Assembly: GCF_040115645.1 (NCBI RefSeq)
Contig: NW_027096037.1
Coordinates: forward strand, 1-64,000
Source: Euwallacea fornicatus
Lineage: Eukaryota > Arthropoda > Insecta > Coleoptera > Curculionidae
Direction of reading: 5' to 3'
DNA: 64,000 nucleotides
This document shows positions 30,101-46,200 of this stretch, in pieces; the first letter of the stretch is position 1, and each line of letters begins with the position of its first letter. Under the pieces are notes generated by a model that saw nothing but the letters and a program-made list of their open reading frames with translations, ran no database searches and was not told where the DNA came from. The translations under genes were made by a program, and so were the position numbers.

Positions 30101-33100
30101 GTGTCAAATTAATCAGCACTACGAGGCCTTTAAGATTCACAACACATCAACTTTTCATCTAGTTGAATTTCCAAGAAAAATAGTACTTTGTGTACTCGAA
30201 CACACAACTTTTGGGGCTTTTCAAACTCTGAAACTCGATAACTACGGACAATGAGTACCAAATTCCTTAAACAAAGTGTCAAATTAATCAGCTCTTCGAG
30301 GCCTTTAAAATGTCACAACACATCAACTTGGCATCTAGTTGAATTTCCAAGAAAAATAGTACTTTGTGTACTCGAACACACAACTTTTGGGGCTTTTCAA
30401 ATACTGAAACTCGATAACTACGGAAAATGAGTACCAAATTCCTTAAACAATGTGTCAAATTAGTCAGCTCTTCGAGGCCTTTAAAATGTCACAACACATC
30501 ATCTTTGCATCTTGATGAATTTTCAAGAAAAATAGTACTTTGTGTACTCGAACACACAACTTTTGTGACTTTTCAAACTCTGAAACTCGATAACTACGGA
30601 AAATGAGGACCAAATTCCTTAAACAAAGTGTCAAATTAATCAGCACTACGAGGCCTTTAAGATTCACAACACATCAAATTTGCATCTAGTTGAATTTCCA
30701 AGAAAAATAGTACTTTGTGTACTCGAACACACAACTTTTGTGACTTTTCAAACTCTGAAACTCGATAACTACGGAAAATGAGGACCAAATTCCTTAAACA
30801 AAGTGTCAAATTAATCAGCTCTTCGAGGCCTTTAAAATGTCACAACACATCATCTTTGCATCTTGATGAATTTCCAAGAAATATAGTACTTTGTGTACTC
30901 GAACACACAACTTTTGTGACTTTTCAAACTCTGAAACTCGATAACTACGGAAAATGAGGACCAAATTCCTTAAACAAAGTGTCAAATTGATCAGCTCTTC
31001 GAGGCCTTTAAGATTCACAACACATCAAATTTGCATCTAGTTGAATTTCCAAGAAAAATAGTACTTTGTGTACTCGAACACACAACTTTTGGGGCTTTTC
31101 AAATACTGAAACTCGATAACTACGGAAAATGAGGACCAAATTCCTTAAACAAAGTGTCAAATTAATCAGCACTACGAGGCCTTTAAGATTCACAACACAT
31201 CAAATTTGCATCTAGTTGAATTTCCAAGAAAAATAGTACTTTGTGTACTCGAACACACAACTTTTGGGGCTTTTCAAATACTGAAACTCGATAACTACGG
31301 AAAATGAGTACCAAATTCCTTAAACAATGTGTCAAATTAATCAGCTCTACGAGGCCTTTAAGATTCACAACACATCAAATTTGCATCTAGTTGAATTTCC
31401 AAGAAAAATAGTACTTTGTGTACTCGAACACACAACTTTTATGACTTTTCAAATACTGAAACTCGATAACTACGGAAAATGAGGACCAAATTCCTTAAAC
31501 AAAGTGTCAAATTAATCAGCACTACGAGGCCTTTAAGATTCACAACACATCAAATTTGCATCTAGTTGAATTTCCAAGAAAAATAGTACTTTGTGTAATC
31601 GAACACACAACTTTTGGGACTTTTCAAATACTGTAACTCGATAACTACGGAAAATGAGTACCAAATTCCTTAAACAAAGTGTCAAATTAATCAGCACTAC
31701 GAGGCCTTTAAGATTCACAACACATCAACTTTTCATCTAGTTGAATTTCCAAGAAAAATAGTACTTTGTGTACTCGAACACACAACTTTTGGGGCTTTTC
31801 AAACTCTGAAACTCGATAACTACGGACAATGAGTACCAAATTCCTTAAACAAAGTGTCAAATTAATCAGCTCTTCGAGGCCTTTAAAATGTCACAACACA
31901 TCAACTTGGCATCTAGTTGAATTTCCAAGAAAAATAGTACTTTGTGTACTCGAACACACAACTTTTGGGGCTTTTCAAATACTGAAACTCGATAACTACG
32001 GAAAATGAGTACCAAATTCCTTAAACAATGTGTCAAATTAGTCAGCTCTTCGAGGCCTTTAAAATGTCACAACACATCATCTTTGCATCTTGATGAATTT
32101 TCAAGAAAAATAGTACTTTGTGTACTCGAACACACAACTTTTGTGACTTTTCAAACTCTGAAACTCGATAACTACGGAAAATGAGGACCAAATTCCTTAA
32201 ACAAAGTGTCAAATTAATCAGCACTACGAGGCCTTTAAGATTCACAACACATCAAATTTGCATCTAGTTGAATTTCCAAGAAAAATAGTACTTTGTGTAC
32301 TCGAACACACAACTTTTGTGACTTTTCAAACTCTGAAACTCGATAACTACGGAAAATGAGGACCAAATTCCTTAAACAAAGTGTCAAATTAATCAGTTCT
32401 TCGAGGCCTTTAAAATGTCACAACACATCATCTTTGCATCTTGATGAATTTCCAAGAAATATAGTACTTTGTGTACTCGAACACACAACTTTTGTGACTT
32501 TTCAAACTCTGAAACTCGATAACTACGGAAAATGAGGACCAAATTCCTTAAACAAAGTGTCAAATTGATCAGCTCTTCGAGGCCTTTAAGATTCACAACA
32601 CATCAAATTTGCATCTAGTTGAATTTCCAAGAAAAATAGTACTTTGTGTACTCGAACACACAACTTTTGGGGCTTTTCAAATACTGAAACTCGATAACTA
32701 CGGAAAATGAGGACCAAATTCCTTAAACAAAGTGTCAAATTAATCAGCACTACGAGGCCTTTAAGATTCACAACACATCAAATTTGCATCTAGTTGAATT
32801 TCCAAGAAAAATAGTACTTTGTGTACTCGAACACACAACTTTTGGGGCTTTTCAAATACTGAAACTCGATAACTACGGAAAATGAGTACCAAATTCCTTA
32901 AACAATGTGTCAAATTAATCAGCTCTACGAGGCCTTTAAGATTCACAACACATCAAATTTGCATCTAGTTGAATTTCCAAGAAAAATAGTACTTTGTGTA
33001 CTCGAACACACAACTTTTATGACTTTTCAAATACTGAAACTCGATAACTACGGAAAATGAGGACCAAATTCCTTAAACAAAGTGTCAAATTAATCAGCAC

Positions 33101-35749
33101 TACGAGGCCTTTAAGATTCACAACACATCAAATTTGCATCTAGTTGAATTTCCAAGAAAAATAGTACTTTGTGTACTCGAACACACAACTTTTGGGGCTT
33201 TTCAAATACTGAAACTCGATAACTACGGAAAATGAGGACCAAATTCCTTAAACAAAGTGTCAAATTAATCAGCACTACGAGGCCTTTAAGATTCACAACA
33301 CATCAACTTTGCATCTAGTTGAATTTCCTAGAAATACAGTACTTTGTGTACTCGAACACACAACTTTTGGGGCTTTTCAAATACTGAAACTCGATAACTA
33401 CGGAAAATGAGGACCAAATTCCTTAAACAAAGTGTCAAATTAATCAGCACTACGAGGCCTTTAAGATTCACAACTCATCATCTTTGCATCTAGTTGAGTT
33501 TCCAAGAAAAATAGTACTTTGAGTACTCGAACTCACAACTTTTGGGGCTTTTCAAATACTGAAACTCGATAACTACGGAAAATGAGGACCAAATTCCTTA
33601 AACAAAGTGTCAAATTAATCAGCACTACGAGGCCTTTAAGATTCACAACACATCAAATTTGCATCTAGTTGAATTTCCAAGAAAAATAGTACTTTGTGTA
33701 CTCGAACACACAACTTTTATGACTTTTCAAATACTGAAACTCGATAACTACGGAAAATGAGTACCAAATTCCTTAAACAAAGTGTCAAATTGATCAGCTC
33801 TTCGAGGCCTTTAAGATTCACAACACATCAAATTTGCATCTAGTTGAATTTCCAAGAAAAATAGTACTTTGTGTACTCGAACACACAACTTTTGGGGCTT
33901 TTCAAATACTGAAACTCGATAACTACGGAAAATGAGTACCAAATTCCTTAAACAAAGTGTCAAATTAATCAGCACTACGAGGCCTTTAAGATTCACAACA
34001 CATCAAATTTGCATCTAGTTGAATTTCCAAGAAAAATAGTACTTTGTGTACTCGAACACACAACTTTTATGACTTTTCAAATACTGAAACTCGATAACTA
34101 CGGAAAATGAGTACCAAATTCCTTAAACAAAGTGTCAAATTGATCAGCTCTTCGAGGCCTTTAAGATTCACAACACATCAAATTTGCATCTAGTTGAATT
34201 TCCAAGAAAAATAGTACTTTGTGTACTCGAACACACAACTTTTGGGGCTTTTCAAATACTGAAACTCGATAACTACGGAAAATGAGGACCAAATTCCTTA
34301 AACAAAGTGTCAAATTAATCAGCACTACGAGGCCTTTAAGATTCACAACACATCAAATTTGCATCTAGTTGAATTTCCAAGAAAAATAGTACTTTGTGTA
34401 CTCGAACACACAACTTTTGGGACTTTTCAAATACTGAAACTCGATAACTACGGAAAATGAGTACCAAATTCCTTAAACAATGTGTCAAATTAGTCAGCTC
34501 TTCGAGGCCTTTAAGATTCACAACACATCAAATTTGCATCTAGTTGAATTTCCAAGAAAAATAGTACTTTGTGTACTCGAACACACAACTTTTGGGGCTT
34601 TTCAAATACTGAAACTCGATAACTACGGAAAATGAGTACCAAATTCCTTAAACAATGTGTCAAATTAATCAGCTCTACGAGGCCTTTAAGATTCACAACA
34701 CATCAAATTTGCATCTAGTTGAATTTCCAAGAAAAATAGTACTTTGTGTACTCGAACACACAACTTTTGTGACTTTTCAAACTCTGAAACTCGATAACTA
34801 CGGAAAATGAGGACCAAATTCCTTAAACAAAGTGTCAAATTAATCAGCTCTTCGAGGCCTTTAAAATGTCACAACACATCAACTTGGCATCTAGTTGAAT
34901 TTCCAAGAAAAATAGTACTTTGTGTACTCGAACACACAACTTTTGGGACTTTTCAAATACTGAAACTCGATAACTACGGAAAATGAGTAACAAATTCCTT
35001 AAACAAAGTGTCAAATTGATCAGCTCTTCGAGGCCTTTAAGATTCACAACACATCAAATTTGCATCTAGTTGAATTTCCAAGAAAAAGAGTACTTTGTGT
35101 ACTCGAACACACAACTTTTGGGGCTTTTCAAATACTGAAACTCGATAACTACGGAAAATGAGTACCAAATTCCTTAAACAATGTGTCAAATTAGTCAGCT
35201 CTTCGAGGCCTTTAAAATGTCACAACACATCATCTTTGCATCTTGATGAATTTCCAAGAAATATAGTACTTTGTGTACTCGAACACACAACTTTTGTGAC
35301 TTTTCAAACTCTGAAACTCGATAACTACGGAAAATGAGGACCAAATTCCTTAAACAAAGTGTCAAATTAATCAGCTCTTCGAGGCCTTTAAAATGTCACA
35401 ACACATCAACTTGGCATCTAGTTGAATTTCCAAGAAAAATAGTACTTTGTGTACTCGAACACACAACTTTTGGGACTTTTCAAATACTGAAACTCGATAA
35501 CTACGGAAAATGAGGACCAAATTCCTTAAACAAAGTGTCAAATTAATCAGCACTACGAGGCCTTTAAGATTCACAACACATCAAATTTGCATCTAGTTGA
35601 ATTTCCAAGAAAAATAGTACTTTGTGTACTCGAACACACAACTTTTGGGACTTTTCAAATACTGAAACTCGATAACTACGGAAAATGAGTACCAAATTCC
35701 TTAAACAAAGTGTCAAATTGATCAGCTCTTCGAGGCCTTTAAGATTCAC
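24146..35749. repeat. Large satellite higher-order block, copy A
   Basis: This block of about 66 monomers matches copy B (37298-46971) in monomer order and in private variants, including GTACTGGAACAC, CGAGGATTTTAAG, GTACTTTTTGTACT and AAAGAGTAC. The offset is 13152 bp at the left, then 12976, 12800 and 11222 bp. The steps equal one, one and nine monomers. The nine-monomer step is a tandem duplication in this copy only (30464-32041 against 32042-33619). The block also contains two copies of a 13-monomer, 2282-bp unit starting at 24146 and 26428. Confidence 0.82.
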
Positions 35750-37297
35750 AACACATCAAATTTGCATCTAGTTGAATTTCCAAGAAAAATAGTACTTTGT
35801 GTACTCGAACACACAACTTTTGGGACTTTTCAAATACTGAAACTCGATAACTACGGAAAATGAGGACCAAATTCCTTAAACAAAGTGTCAAATTAATCAG
35901 CACTACGAGGCCTTTAAGATTCACAACACATCAAATTTGCATCTAGTTGAATTTCCAAGAAAAATAGTACTTTGTGTACTCGAACACACAACTTTTGGGA
36001 CTTTTCAAATACTGAAACTCGATAACTACGGAAAATGAGTACCAAATTCCTTAAACAAAGTGTCAAATTGATCAGCTCTTCGAGGCCTTTAAGATTCACA
36101 ACACATCAAATTTGCATCTAGTTGAATTTCCAAGAAAAATAGTACTTTGTGTACTCGAACACACAACTTTTGGGGCTTTTCAAATACTGAAACTCGATAA
36201 CTACGGAAAATGAGTACCAAATTCCTTAAACAATGTGTCAAATTAGTCAGCTCTTCGAGGCCTTTAAGATTCACAACACATCAAATTTGCATCTAGTTGA
36301 ATTTCCAAGAAAAATAGTACTTTGTGTACTCGAACACACAACTTTTGGGGCTTTTCAAATACTGAAACTCGATAACTACGGAAAATGAGTACCAAATTCC
36401 TTAAACAATGTGTCAAATTAATCAGCTCTACGAGGCCTTTAAGATTCACAACACATCAAATTTGCATCTAGTTGAATTTCCAAGAAAAATAGTACTTTGT
36501 GTACTCGAACACACAACTTTTATGACTTTTCAAATACTGAAACTCGATAACTACGGAAAATGAGGACCAAATTCCTTAAACAAAGTGTCAAATTAATCAG
36601 CACTACGAGGCCTTTAAGATTCACAACACATCAAATTTGCATCTAGTTGAATTTCCAAGAAAAATAGTACTTTGTGTACTCGAACACACAACTTTTGGGG
36701 CTTTTCAAATACTGAAACTCGATAACTACGGAAAATGAGGACCAAATTCCTTAAACAAAGTGTCAAATTAATCAGCACTACGAGGCCTTTAAGATTCACA
36801 ACTCATCATCTTTGCATCTAGTTGAGTTTCCAAGAAAAATAGTACTTTGAGTACTCGAACTCACAACTTTTGGGGCTTTTCAAATACTGAAACTCGATAA
36901 CTACGGAAAATGAGGACCAAATTCCTTAAACAAAGTGTCAAATTAATCAGCACTTCGAGGCCTTTAAGATTCACAACTCATCATCTTTGCATCTAGTTGA
37001 GTTTCCAAGAAAAATAGTACTTTGAGTACTCGAACTCACAACTTTTGGGGCTTTTCAAATACTGAAACTCGATAACTACGGAAAATGAGTACCAAATTCC
37101 TTAAACAAAGTGTCAAATTAATCAGCTCTTCGAGGCCTTTAAAATGTCACAACACATCATCTTTGCATCTTGATGAATTTCCAAGAAATATAGTACTTTG
37201 TGTACTCGAACACACAACTTTTGTGACTTTTCAAACTCTGAAACTCGATAACTACGGAAAATGAGGACCAAATTCCTTAAACAAAGTGTCAAATTAA

Positions 37298-40200
37298 TCA
37301 GCTCTTCGAGGCCTTTAAAATGTCACAACACATCAACTTGGCATCTAGTTGAATTTCCAAGAAAAATAGTACTTTGTGTACTCGAACACACAACTTTTGG
37401 GACTTTTCAAATACTGAAACTCGATAACTACGGAAAATGAGTACCAAATTCCTTAAACAAAGTGTCAAATTGATCAGCTCTTCGAGGCCTTTAAGATTCA
37501 CAACACATCAAATTTGCATCTAGTTGAATTTCCAAGAAAAATAGTACTTTGTGTACTGGAACACACAACTTTTGGGACTTTTCAAATACTGAAACTCGAT
37601 AACTACGGAAAATGAGTACCAAATTCCTTAAACAAAGTGTCAAATTAATCAGCACTACGAGGCCTTTAAGATTCACAACACATCAACTTTGCATCTAGTT
37701 GAATTTCCAAGAAAAATAGTACTTTGTGTACTCGAACACACAACTTTTGGGACTTTTCAAATACTGAAACTCGATAACTACGGAAAATTAGGACCAAATT
37801 CCTTAAACAAAGTGTCAAATTAATCAGCACTACGAGGATTTTAAGATTCACAACACATCAACTTTGCATCTAGTTGAATTTCCAAGAAAAATAGTACTTT
37901 GTGTACTCGAACACACAACTTTTGGGACTTTTCAAATACTGAAACTCGATAACTACGGAAAATTAGGACCAAATTCCTTAAACAAAGTGTCAAATTAATC
38001 AGCACTACGAGGATTTTAAGATTCACAACACATCAACTTTGCATCTAGTTGAATTTCCAAGAAAAATAGTACTTTGTGTACTCGAACACACAACTTTTGT
38101 GACTTTTCAAACTCTGAAACTCGATAACTACGGAAAATGAGGACCAAATTCCTTAAACAAAGTGTCAAATTAATCAGCTCTTCGAGGCCTTTAAAATGTC
38201 ACAACACATCATCTTTGCATCTTGATGAATTTCCAAGAAATATAGTACTTTGTGTACTCGAACACACAACTTTTGTGACTTTTCAAACTCTGAAACTCGA
38301 TAACTACGGAAAATGAGGACCAAATTCCTTAAACAAAGTGTCAAATTAATCAGCTCTTCGAGGCCTTTAAAATGTCACAACACATCAACTTGGCATCTAG
38401 TTGAATTTCCAAGAAAAATAGTACTTTGTGTACTCGAACACACAACTTTTGTGACTTTTCAAACTCTGAAACTCGATAACTACGGAAAATGAGGACCAAA
38501 TTCCTTAAACAAAGTGTCAAATTAATCAGCTCTTCGAGGCCTTTAAAATGTCACAACACATCAACTTGGCATCTAGTTGAATTTCCAAGAAAAATAGTAC
38601 TTTGTGTACTCGAACACACAACTTTTGGGACTTTTCAAATACTGAAACTCGATAACTACGGAAAATGAGTACCAAATTCCTTAAACAAAGTGTCAAATTA
38701 ATCAGCTCTTCGAGGCCTTTAAAATGTCACAACACATCAACTTGGCATCTAGTTGAATTTCCAAGAAAAATAGTACTTTGTGTACTCGAACACACAACTT
38801 TTGGGACTTTTCAAATACTGAAACTCGATAACTACGGAAAATGAGTACCAAATTCCTTAAACAAAGTGTCAAATTAATCAGCTCTTCGAGGCCTTTAAAA
38901 TGTCACAACACATCAACTTGGCATCTAGTTGAATTTCCAAGAAAAATAGTACTTTGTGTACTCGAACACACAACTTTTGTGACTTTTCAAACTCTGAAAC
39001 TCGATAACTACGGAAAATGAGTACCAAATTCCTTAAACAAAGTGTCAAATTAATCAGCACTACGAGGCCTTTAAGATTCACAACTCATCATCTTTGCATC
39101 TAGTTGAGTTTCCAAGAAAAATAGTACTTTGAGTACTCGAACTCACAACTTTTGGGGCTTTTCAAATACTGAAACTCGATAACTACGGAAAATGAGGACC
39201 AAATTCCTTAAACAAAGTGTCAAATTAATCAGCACTACGAGGCCTTTAAGATTCACAACTCATCATCTTTGCATCTAGTTGAGTTTCCAAGAAAAATAGT
39301 ACTTTGAGTACTCGAACTCACAACTTTTGGGGCTTTTCAAATACTGAAACTCGATAACTACGGAAAATGAGTACCAAATTCCTTAAACAAAGTGTCAAAT
39401 TAATCAGCTCTTCGAGGCCTTTAAAATGTCACAACACATCATCTTTGCATCTTGATGAATTTCCAAGAAATATAGTACTTTGTGTACTCGAACACACAAC
39501 TTTTGTGACTTTTCAAACTCTGAAACTCGATAACTACGGAAAATGAGGACCAAATTCCTTAAACAAAGTGTCAAATTAATCAGCTCTTCGAGGCCTTTAA
39601 AATGTCACAACACATCAACTTGGCATCTAGTTGAATTTCCAAGAAAAATAGTACTTTGTGTACTCGAACACACAACTTTTGGGACTTTTCAAATACTGAA
39701 ACTCGATAACTACGGAAAATGAGTACCAAATTCCTTAAACAAAGTGTCAAATTGATCAGCTCTTCGAGGCCTTTAAGATTCACAACACATCAAATTTGCA
39801 TCTAGTTGAATTTCCAAGAAAAATAGTACTTTGTGTACTGGAACACACAACTTTTGGGACTTTTCAAATACTGAAACTCGATAACTACGGAAAATGAGTA
39901 CCAAATTCCTTAAACAAAGTGTCAAATTAATCAGCACTACGAGGCCTTTAAGATTCACAACACATCAACTTTGCATCTAGTTGAATTTCCAAGAAAAATA
40001 GTACTTTGTGTACTCGAACACACAACTTTTGGGACTTTTCAAATACTGAAACTCGATAACTACGGAAAATTAGGACCAAATTCCTTAAACAAAGTGTCAA
40101 ATTAATCAGCACTACGAGGATTTTAAGATTCACAACACATCAACTTTGCATCTAGTTGAATTTCCAAGAAAAATAGTACTTTGTGTACTCGAACACACAA

Positions 40201-43200
40201 CTTTTGGGACTTTTCAAATACTGAAACTCGATAACTACGGAAAATTAGGACCAAATTCCTTAAACAAAGTGTCAAATTAATCAGCACTACGAGGATTTTA
40301 AGATTCACAACACATCAACTTTGCATCTAGTTGAATTTCCAAGAAAAATAGTACTTTGTGTACTCGAACACACAACTTTTGTGACTTTTCAAACTCTGAA
40401 ACTCGATAACTACGGAAAATGAGGACCAAATTCCTTAAACAAAGTGTCAAATTAATCAGCTCTTCGAGGCCTTTAAAATGTCACAACACATCATCTTTGC
40501 ATCTTGATGAATTTCCAAGAAATATAGTACTTTGTGTACTCGAACACACAACTTTTGTGACTTTTCAAACTCTGAAACTCGATAACTACGGAAAATGAGG
40601 ACCAAATTCCTTAAACAAAGTGTCAAATTAATCAGCTCTTCGAGGCCTTTAAAATGTCACAACACATCAACTTGGCATCTAGTTGAATTTCCAAGAAAAA
40701 TAGTACTTTGTGTACTCGAACACACAACTTTTGTGACTTTTCAAACTCTGAAACTCGATAACTACGGAAAATGAGGACCAAATTCCTTAAACAAAGTGTC
40801 AAATTAATCAGCTCTTCGAGGCCTTTAAAATGTCACAACACATCAACTTGGCATCTAGTTGAATTTCCAAGAAAAATAGTACTTTGTGTACTCGAACACA
40901 CAACTTTTGGGACTTTTCAAATACTGAAACTCGATAACTACGGAAAATGAGTACCAAATTCCTTAAACAAAGTGTCAAATTAATCAGCTCTTCGAGGCCT
41001 TTAAAATGTCACAACACATCAACTTGGCATCTAGTTGAATTTCCAAGAAAAATAGTACTTTGTGTACTCGAACACACAACTTTTGTGACTTTTCAAACTC
41101 TGAAACTCGATAACTACGGAAAATGAGGACCAAATTCCTTAAACAAAGTGTCAAATTAATCAGCTCTTCGAGGCCTTTAAAATGTCACAACACATCAACT
41201 TGGCATCTAGTTGAATTTCCAAGAAAAATAGTACTTTGTGTACTCGAACACACAACTTTTGGGGCTTTTCAAATACTGAAACTCGATAACTACGGAAAAT
41301 GAGGACCAAATTCCTTAAACAAAGTGTCAAATTGATCAGCTCTTCGAGGCCTTTAAGATTCACAACACATCAAATTTGCATCTAGTTGAATTTCCAAGAA
41401 AAATAGTACTTTGTGTACTCGAACACACAACTTTTATGACTTTTCAAATACTGAAACTCGATAACTACGGAAAATGAGGACCAAATTCCTTAAACAAAGT
41501 GTCAAATTAATCAGCACTACGAGGCCTTTAAGATTCACAACACATCAAATTTGCATCTAGTTGAATTTCCAAGAAAAATAGTACTTTGTGTACTCGAACA
41601 CACAACTTTTGGGGCTTTTCAAATACTGAAACTCGATAACTACGGAAAATGAGGACCAAATTCCTTAAACAAAGTGACAAATTAATCAGCACTACGAGGC
41701 CTTTAAGATTCACAACACATCAAATTTGCATCTAGTTGAATTTCCAAGAAAAATAGTACTTTGTGTACTCGAACACACAACTTTTGGGACTTTTCAAATA
41801 CTGAAACTCGATAACTACGGAAAATGACTACCAAATTCCTTAAACAATGTGTCAAATTAGTCAGCTCTTCGAGGCCTTTAAAATGTCACAACACATCATC
41901 TTTGCATCTTGATGAATTTCCAAGAAAAATAGTACTTTTTGTACTCGAACACACAACTTTTGGGACTTTTCAAATACTGAAACTCGATAACTACGGAAAA
42001 TGAGGACCAAATTCCTTAAACAAAGTGTCAAATTAACCAGCACTACGAGGCCTTTAAGATTCACAACACATCAAATTTGCATCTAGTTGAATTTCCAAGA
42101 AAAATAGTACTTTGTGTACTCGAACACACAACTTTTGGGGCTTTTCAAATACTGAAACTCGATAACTACGGAAAATGAGTACCAAATTCCTTAAACAAAG
42201 TGTCAAATTAGTCAGCTCTTCGAGGCCTTTAAAATGTCACAACACATCATCTTTGCATCTTGATGAATTTCCAAGAAAAATAGTACTTTTTGTACTCGAA
42301 CACACAACTTTTGGGACTTTTCAAATACTGAAACTCGATAACTACGGAAAATGAGGACCAAATTCCTTAAACAAAGTGTCAAATTAACCAGCACTACGAG
42401 GCCTTTAAGATTCACAACACATCAAATTTGCATCTAGTTGAATTTCCAAGAAAAATAGTACTTTGTGTACTCGAACACACAACTTTTGGGGCTTTTCAAA
42501 TACTGAAACTCGATAACTACGGAAAATGAGTACCAAATTCCTTAAACAAAGTGTCAAATTAATCAGCACTACGAGGCCTTTAAGATTCACAACACATCAA
42601 ATTTGCATCTAGTTGAATTTCCAAGAAAAATAGTACTTTGTGTACTCGAACACACAACTTTTATGACTTTTCAAATACTGAAACTCGATAACTACGGAAA
42701 ATGAGGACCAAATTCCTTAAACAAAGTGTCAAATTAATCAGCACTACGAGGCCTTTAAGATTCACAACACATCAAATTTGCATCTAGTTGAATTTCCAAG
42801 AAAAATAGTACTTTGTGTACTCGAACACACAACTTTTGGGGCTTTTCAAATACTGAAACTCGATAACTACGGAAAATGAGGACCAAATTCCTTAAACAAA
42901 GTGTCAAATTAATCAGCACTACGAGGCCTTTAAGATTCACAACACATCAACTTTTCATCTAGTTGAATTTCCAAGAAAAATAGTACTTTGTGTACTCGAA
43001 CACACAACTTTTGGGGCTTTTCAAACTCTGAAACTCGATAACTACGGACAATGAGTACCAAATTCCTTAAACAAAGTGTCAAATTAATCAGCTCTTCGAG
43101 GCCTTTAAAATGTCACAACACATCAACTTGGCATCTAGTTGAATTTCCAAGAAAAATAGTACTTTGTGTACTCGAACACACAACTTTTGGGGCTTTTCAA

Positions 43201-46200
43201 ATACTGAAACTCGATAACTACGGAAAATGAGTACCAAATTCCTTAAACAATGTGTCAAATTAGTCAGCTCTTCGAGGCCTTTAAAATGTCACAACACATC
43301 ATCTTTGCATCTTGATGAATTTTCAAGAAAAATAGTACTTTGTGTACTCGAACACACAACTTTTGTGACTTTTCAAACTCTGAAACTCGATAACTACGGA
43401 AAATGAGGACCAAATTCCTTAAACAAAGTGTCAAATTAATCAGCACTACGAGGCCTTTAAGATTCACAACACATCAAATTTGCATCTAGTTGAATTTCCA
43501 AGAAAAATAGTACTTTGTGTACTCGAACACACAACTTTTGTGACTTTTCAAACTCTGAAACTCGATAACTACGGAAAATGAGGACCAAATTCCTTAAACA
43601 AAGTGTCAAATTAATCAGCTCTTCGAGGCCTTTAAAATGTCACAACACATCATCTTTGCATCTTGATGAATTTCCAAGAAATATAGTACTTTGTGTACTC
43701 GAACACACAACTTTTGTGACTTTTCAAACTCTGAAACTCGATAACTACGGAAAATGAGGACCAAATTCCTTAAACAAAGTGTCAAATTGATCAGCTCTTC
43801 GAGGCCTTTAAGATTCACAACACATCAAATTTGCATCTAGTTGAATTTCCAAGAAAAATAGTACTTTGTGTACTCGAACACACAACTTTTGGGGCTTTTC
43901 AAATACTGAAACTCGATAACTACGGAAAATGAGGACCAAATTCCTTAAACAAAGTGTCAAATTAATCAGCACTACGAGGCCTTTAAGATTCACAACACAT
44001 CAAATTTGCATCTAGTTGAATTTCCAAGAAAAATAGTACTTTGTGTACTCGAACACACAACTTTTGGGGCTTTTCAAATACTGAAACTCGATAACTACGG
44101 AAAATGAGTACCAAATTCCTTAAACAATGTGTCAAATTAATCAGCTCTACGAGGCCTTTAAGATTCACAACACATCAAATTTGCATCTAGTTGAATTTCC
44201 AAGAAAAATAGTACTTTGTGTACTCGAACACACAACTTTTATGACTTTTCAAATACTGAAACTCGATAACTACGGAAAATGAGGACCAAATTCCTTAAAC
44301 AAAGTGTCAAATTAATCAGCACTACGAGGCCTTTAAGATTCACAACACATCAAATTTGCATCTAGTTGAATTTCCAAGAAAAATAGTACTTTGTGTACTC
44401 GAACACACAACTTTTGGGGCTTTTCAAATACTGAAACTCGATAACTACGGAAAATGAGGACCAAATTCCTTAAACAAAGTGTCAAATTAATCAGCACTAC
44501 GAGGCCTTTAAGATTCACAACACATCAACTTTGCATCTAGTTGAATTTCCTAGAAATACAGTACTTTGTGTACTCGAACACACAACTTTTGGGGCTTTTC
44601 AAATACTGAAACTCGATAACTACGGAAAATGAGGACCAAATTCCTTAAACAAAGTGTCAAATTAATCAGCACTACGAGGCCTTTAAGATTCACAACTCAT
44701 CATCTTTGCATCTAGTTGAGTTTCCAAGAAAAATAGTACTTTGAGTACTCGAACTCACAACTTTTGGGGCTTTTCAAATACTGAAACTCGATAACTACGG
44801 AAAATGAGGACCAAATTCCTTAAACAAAGTGTCAAATTAATCAGCACTACGAGGCCTTTAAGATTCACAACACATCAAATTTGCATCTAGTTGAATTTCC
44901 AAGAAAAATAGTACTTTGTGTACTCGAACACACAACTTTTATGACTTTTCAAATACTGAAACTCGATAACTACGGAAAATGAGTACCAAATTCCTTAAAC
45001 AAAGTGTCAAATTGATCAGCTCTTCGAGGCCTTTAAGATTCACAACACATCAAATTTGCATCTAGTTGAATTTCCAAGAAAAATAGTACTTTGTGTACTC
45101 GAACACACAACTTTTGGGGCTTTTCAAATACTGAAACTCGATAACTACGGAAAATGAGTACCAAATTCCTTAAACAAAGTGTCAAATTAATCAGCACTAC
45201 GAGGCCTTTAAGATTCACAACACATCAAATTTGCATCTAGTTGAATTTCCAAGAAAAATAGTACTTTGTGTACTCGAACACACAACTTTTATGACTTTTC
45301 AAATACTGAAACTCGATAACTACGGAAAATGAGTACCAAATTCCTTAAACAAAGTGTCAAATTGATCAGCTCTTCGAGGCCTTTAAGATTCACAACACAT
45401 CAAATTTGCATCTAGTTGAATTTCCAAGAAAAATAGTACTTTGTGTACTCGAACACACAACTTTTGGGGCTTTTCAAATACTGAAACTCGATAACTACGG
45501 AAAATGAGGACCAAATTCCTTAAACAAAGTGTCAAATTAATCAGCACTACGAGGCCTTTAAGATTCACAACACATCAAATTTGCATCTAGTTGAATTTCC
45601 AAGAAAAATAGTACTTTGTGTACTCGAACACACAACTTTTGGGACTTTTCAAATACTGAAACTCGATAACTACGGAAAATGAGTACCAAATTCCTTAAAC
45701 AATGTGTCAAATTAGTCAGCTCTTCGAGGCCTTTAAGATTCACAACACATCAAATTTGCATCTAGTTGAATTTCCAAGAAAAATAGTACTTTGTGTACTC
45801 GAACACACAACTTTTGGGGCTTTTCAAATACTGAAACTCGATAACTACGGAAAATGAGTACCAAATTCCTTAAACAATGTGTCAAATTAATCAGCTCTAC
45901 GAGGCCTTTAAGATTCACAACACATCAAATTTGCATCTAGTTGAATTTCCAAGAAAAATAGTACTTTGTGTACTCGAACACACAACTTTTGTGACTTTTC
46001 AAACTCTGAAACTCGATAACTACGGAAAATGAGGACCAAATTCCTTAAACAAAGTGTCAAATTAATCAGCTCTTCGAGGCCTTTAAAATGTCACAACACA
46101 TCAACTTGGCATCTAGTTGAATTTCCAAGAAAAATAGTACTTTGTGTACTCGAACACACAACTTTTGGGACTTTTCAAATACTGAAACTCGATAACTACG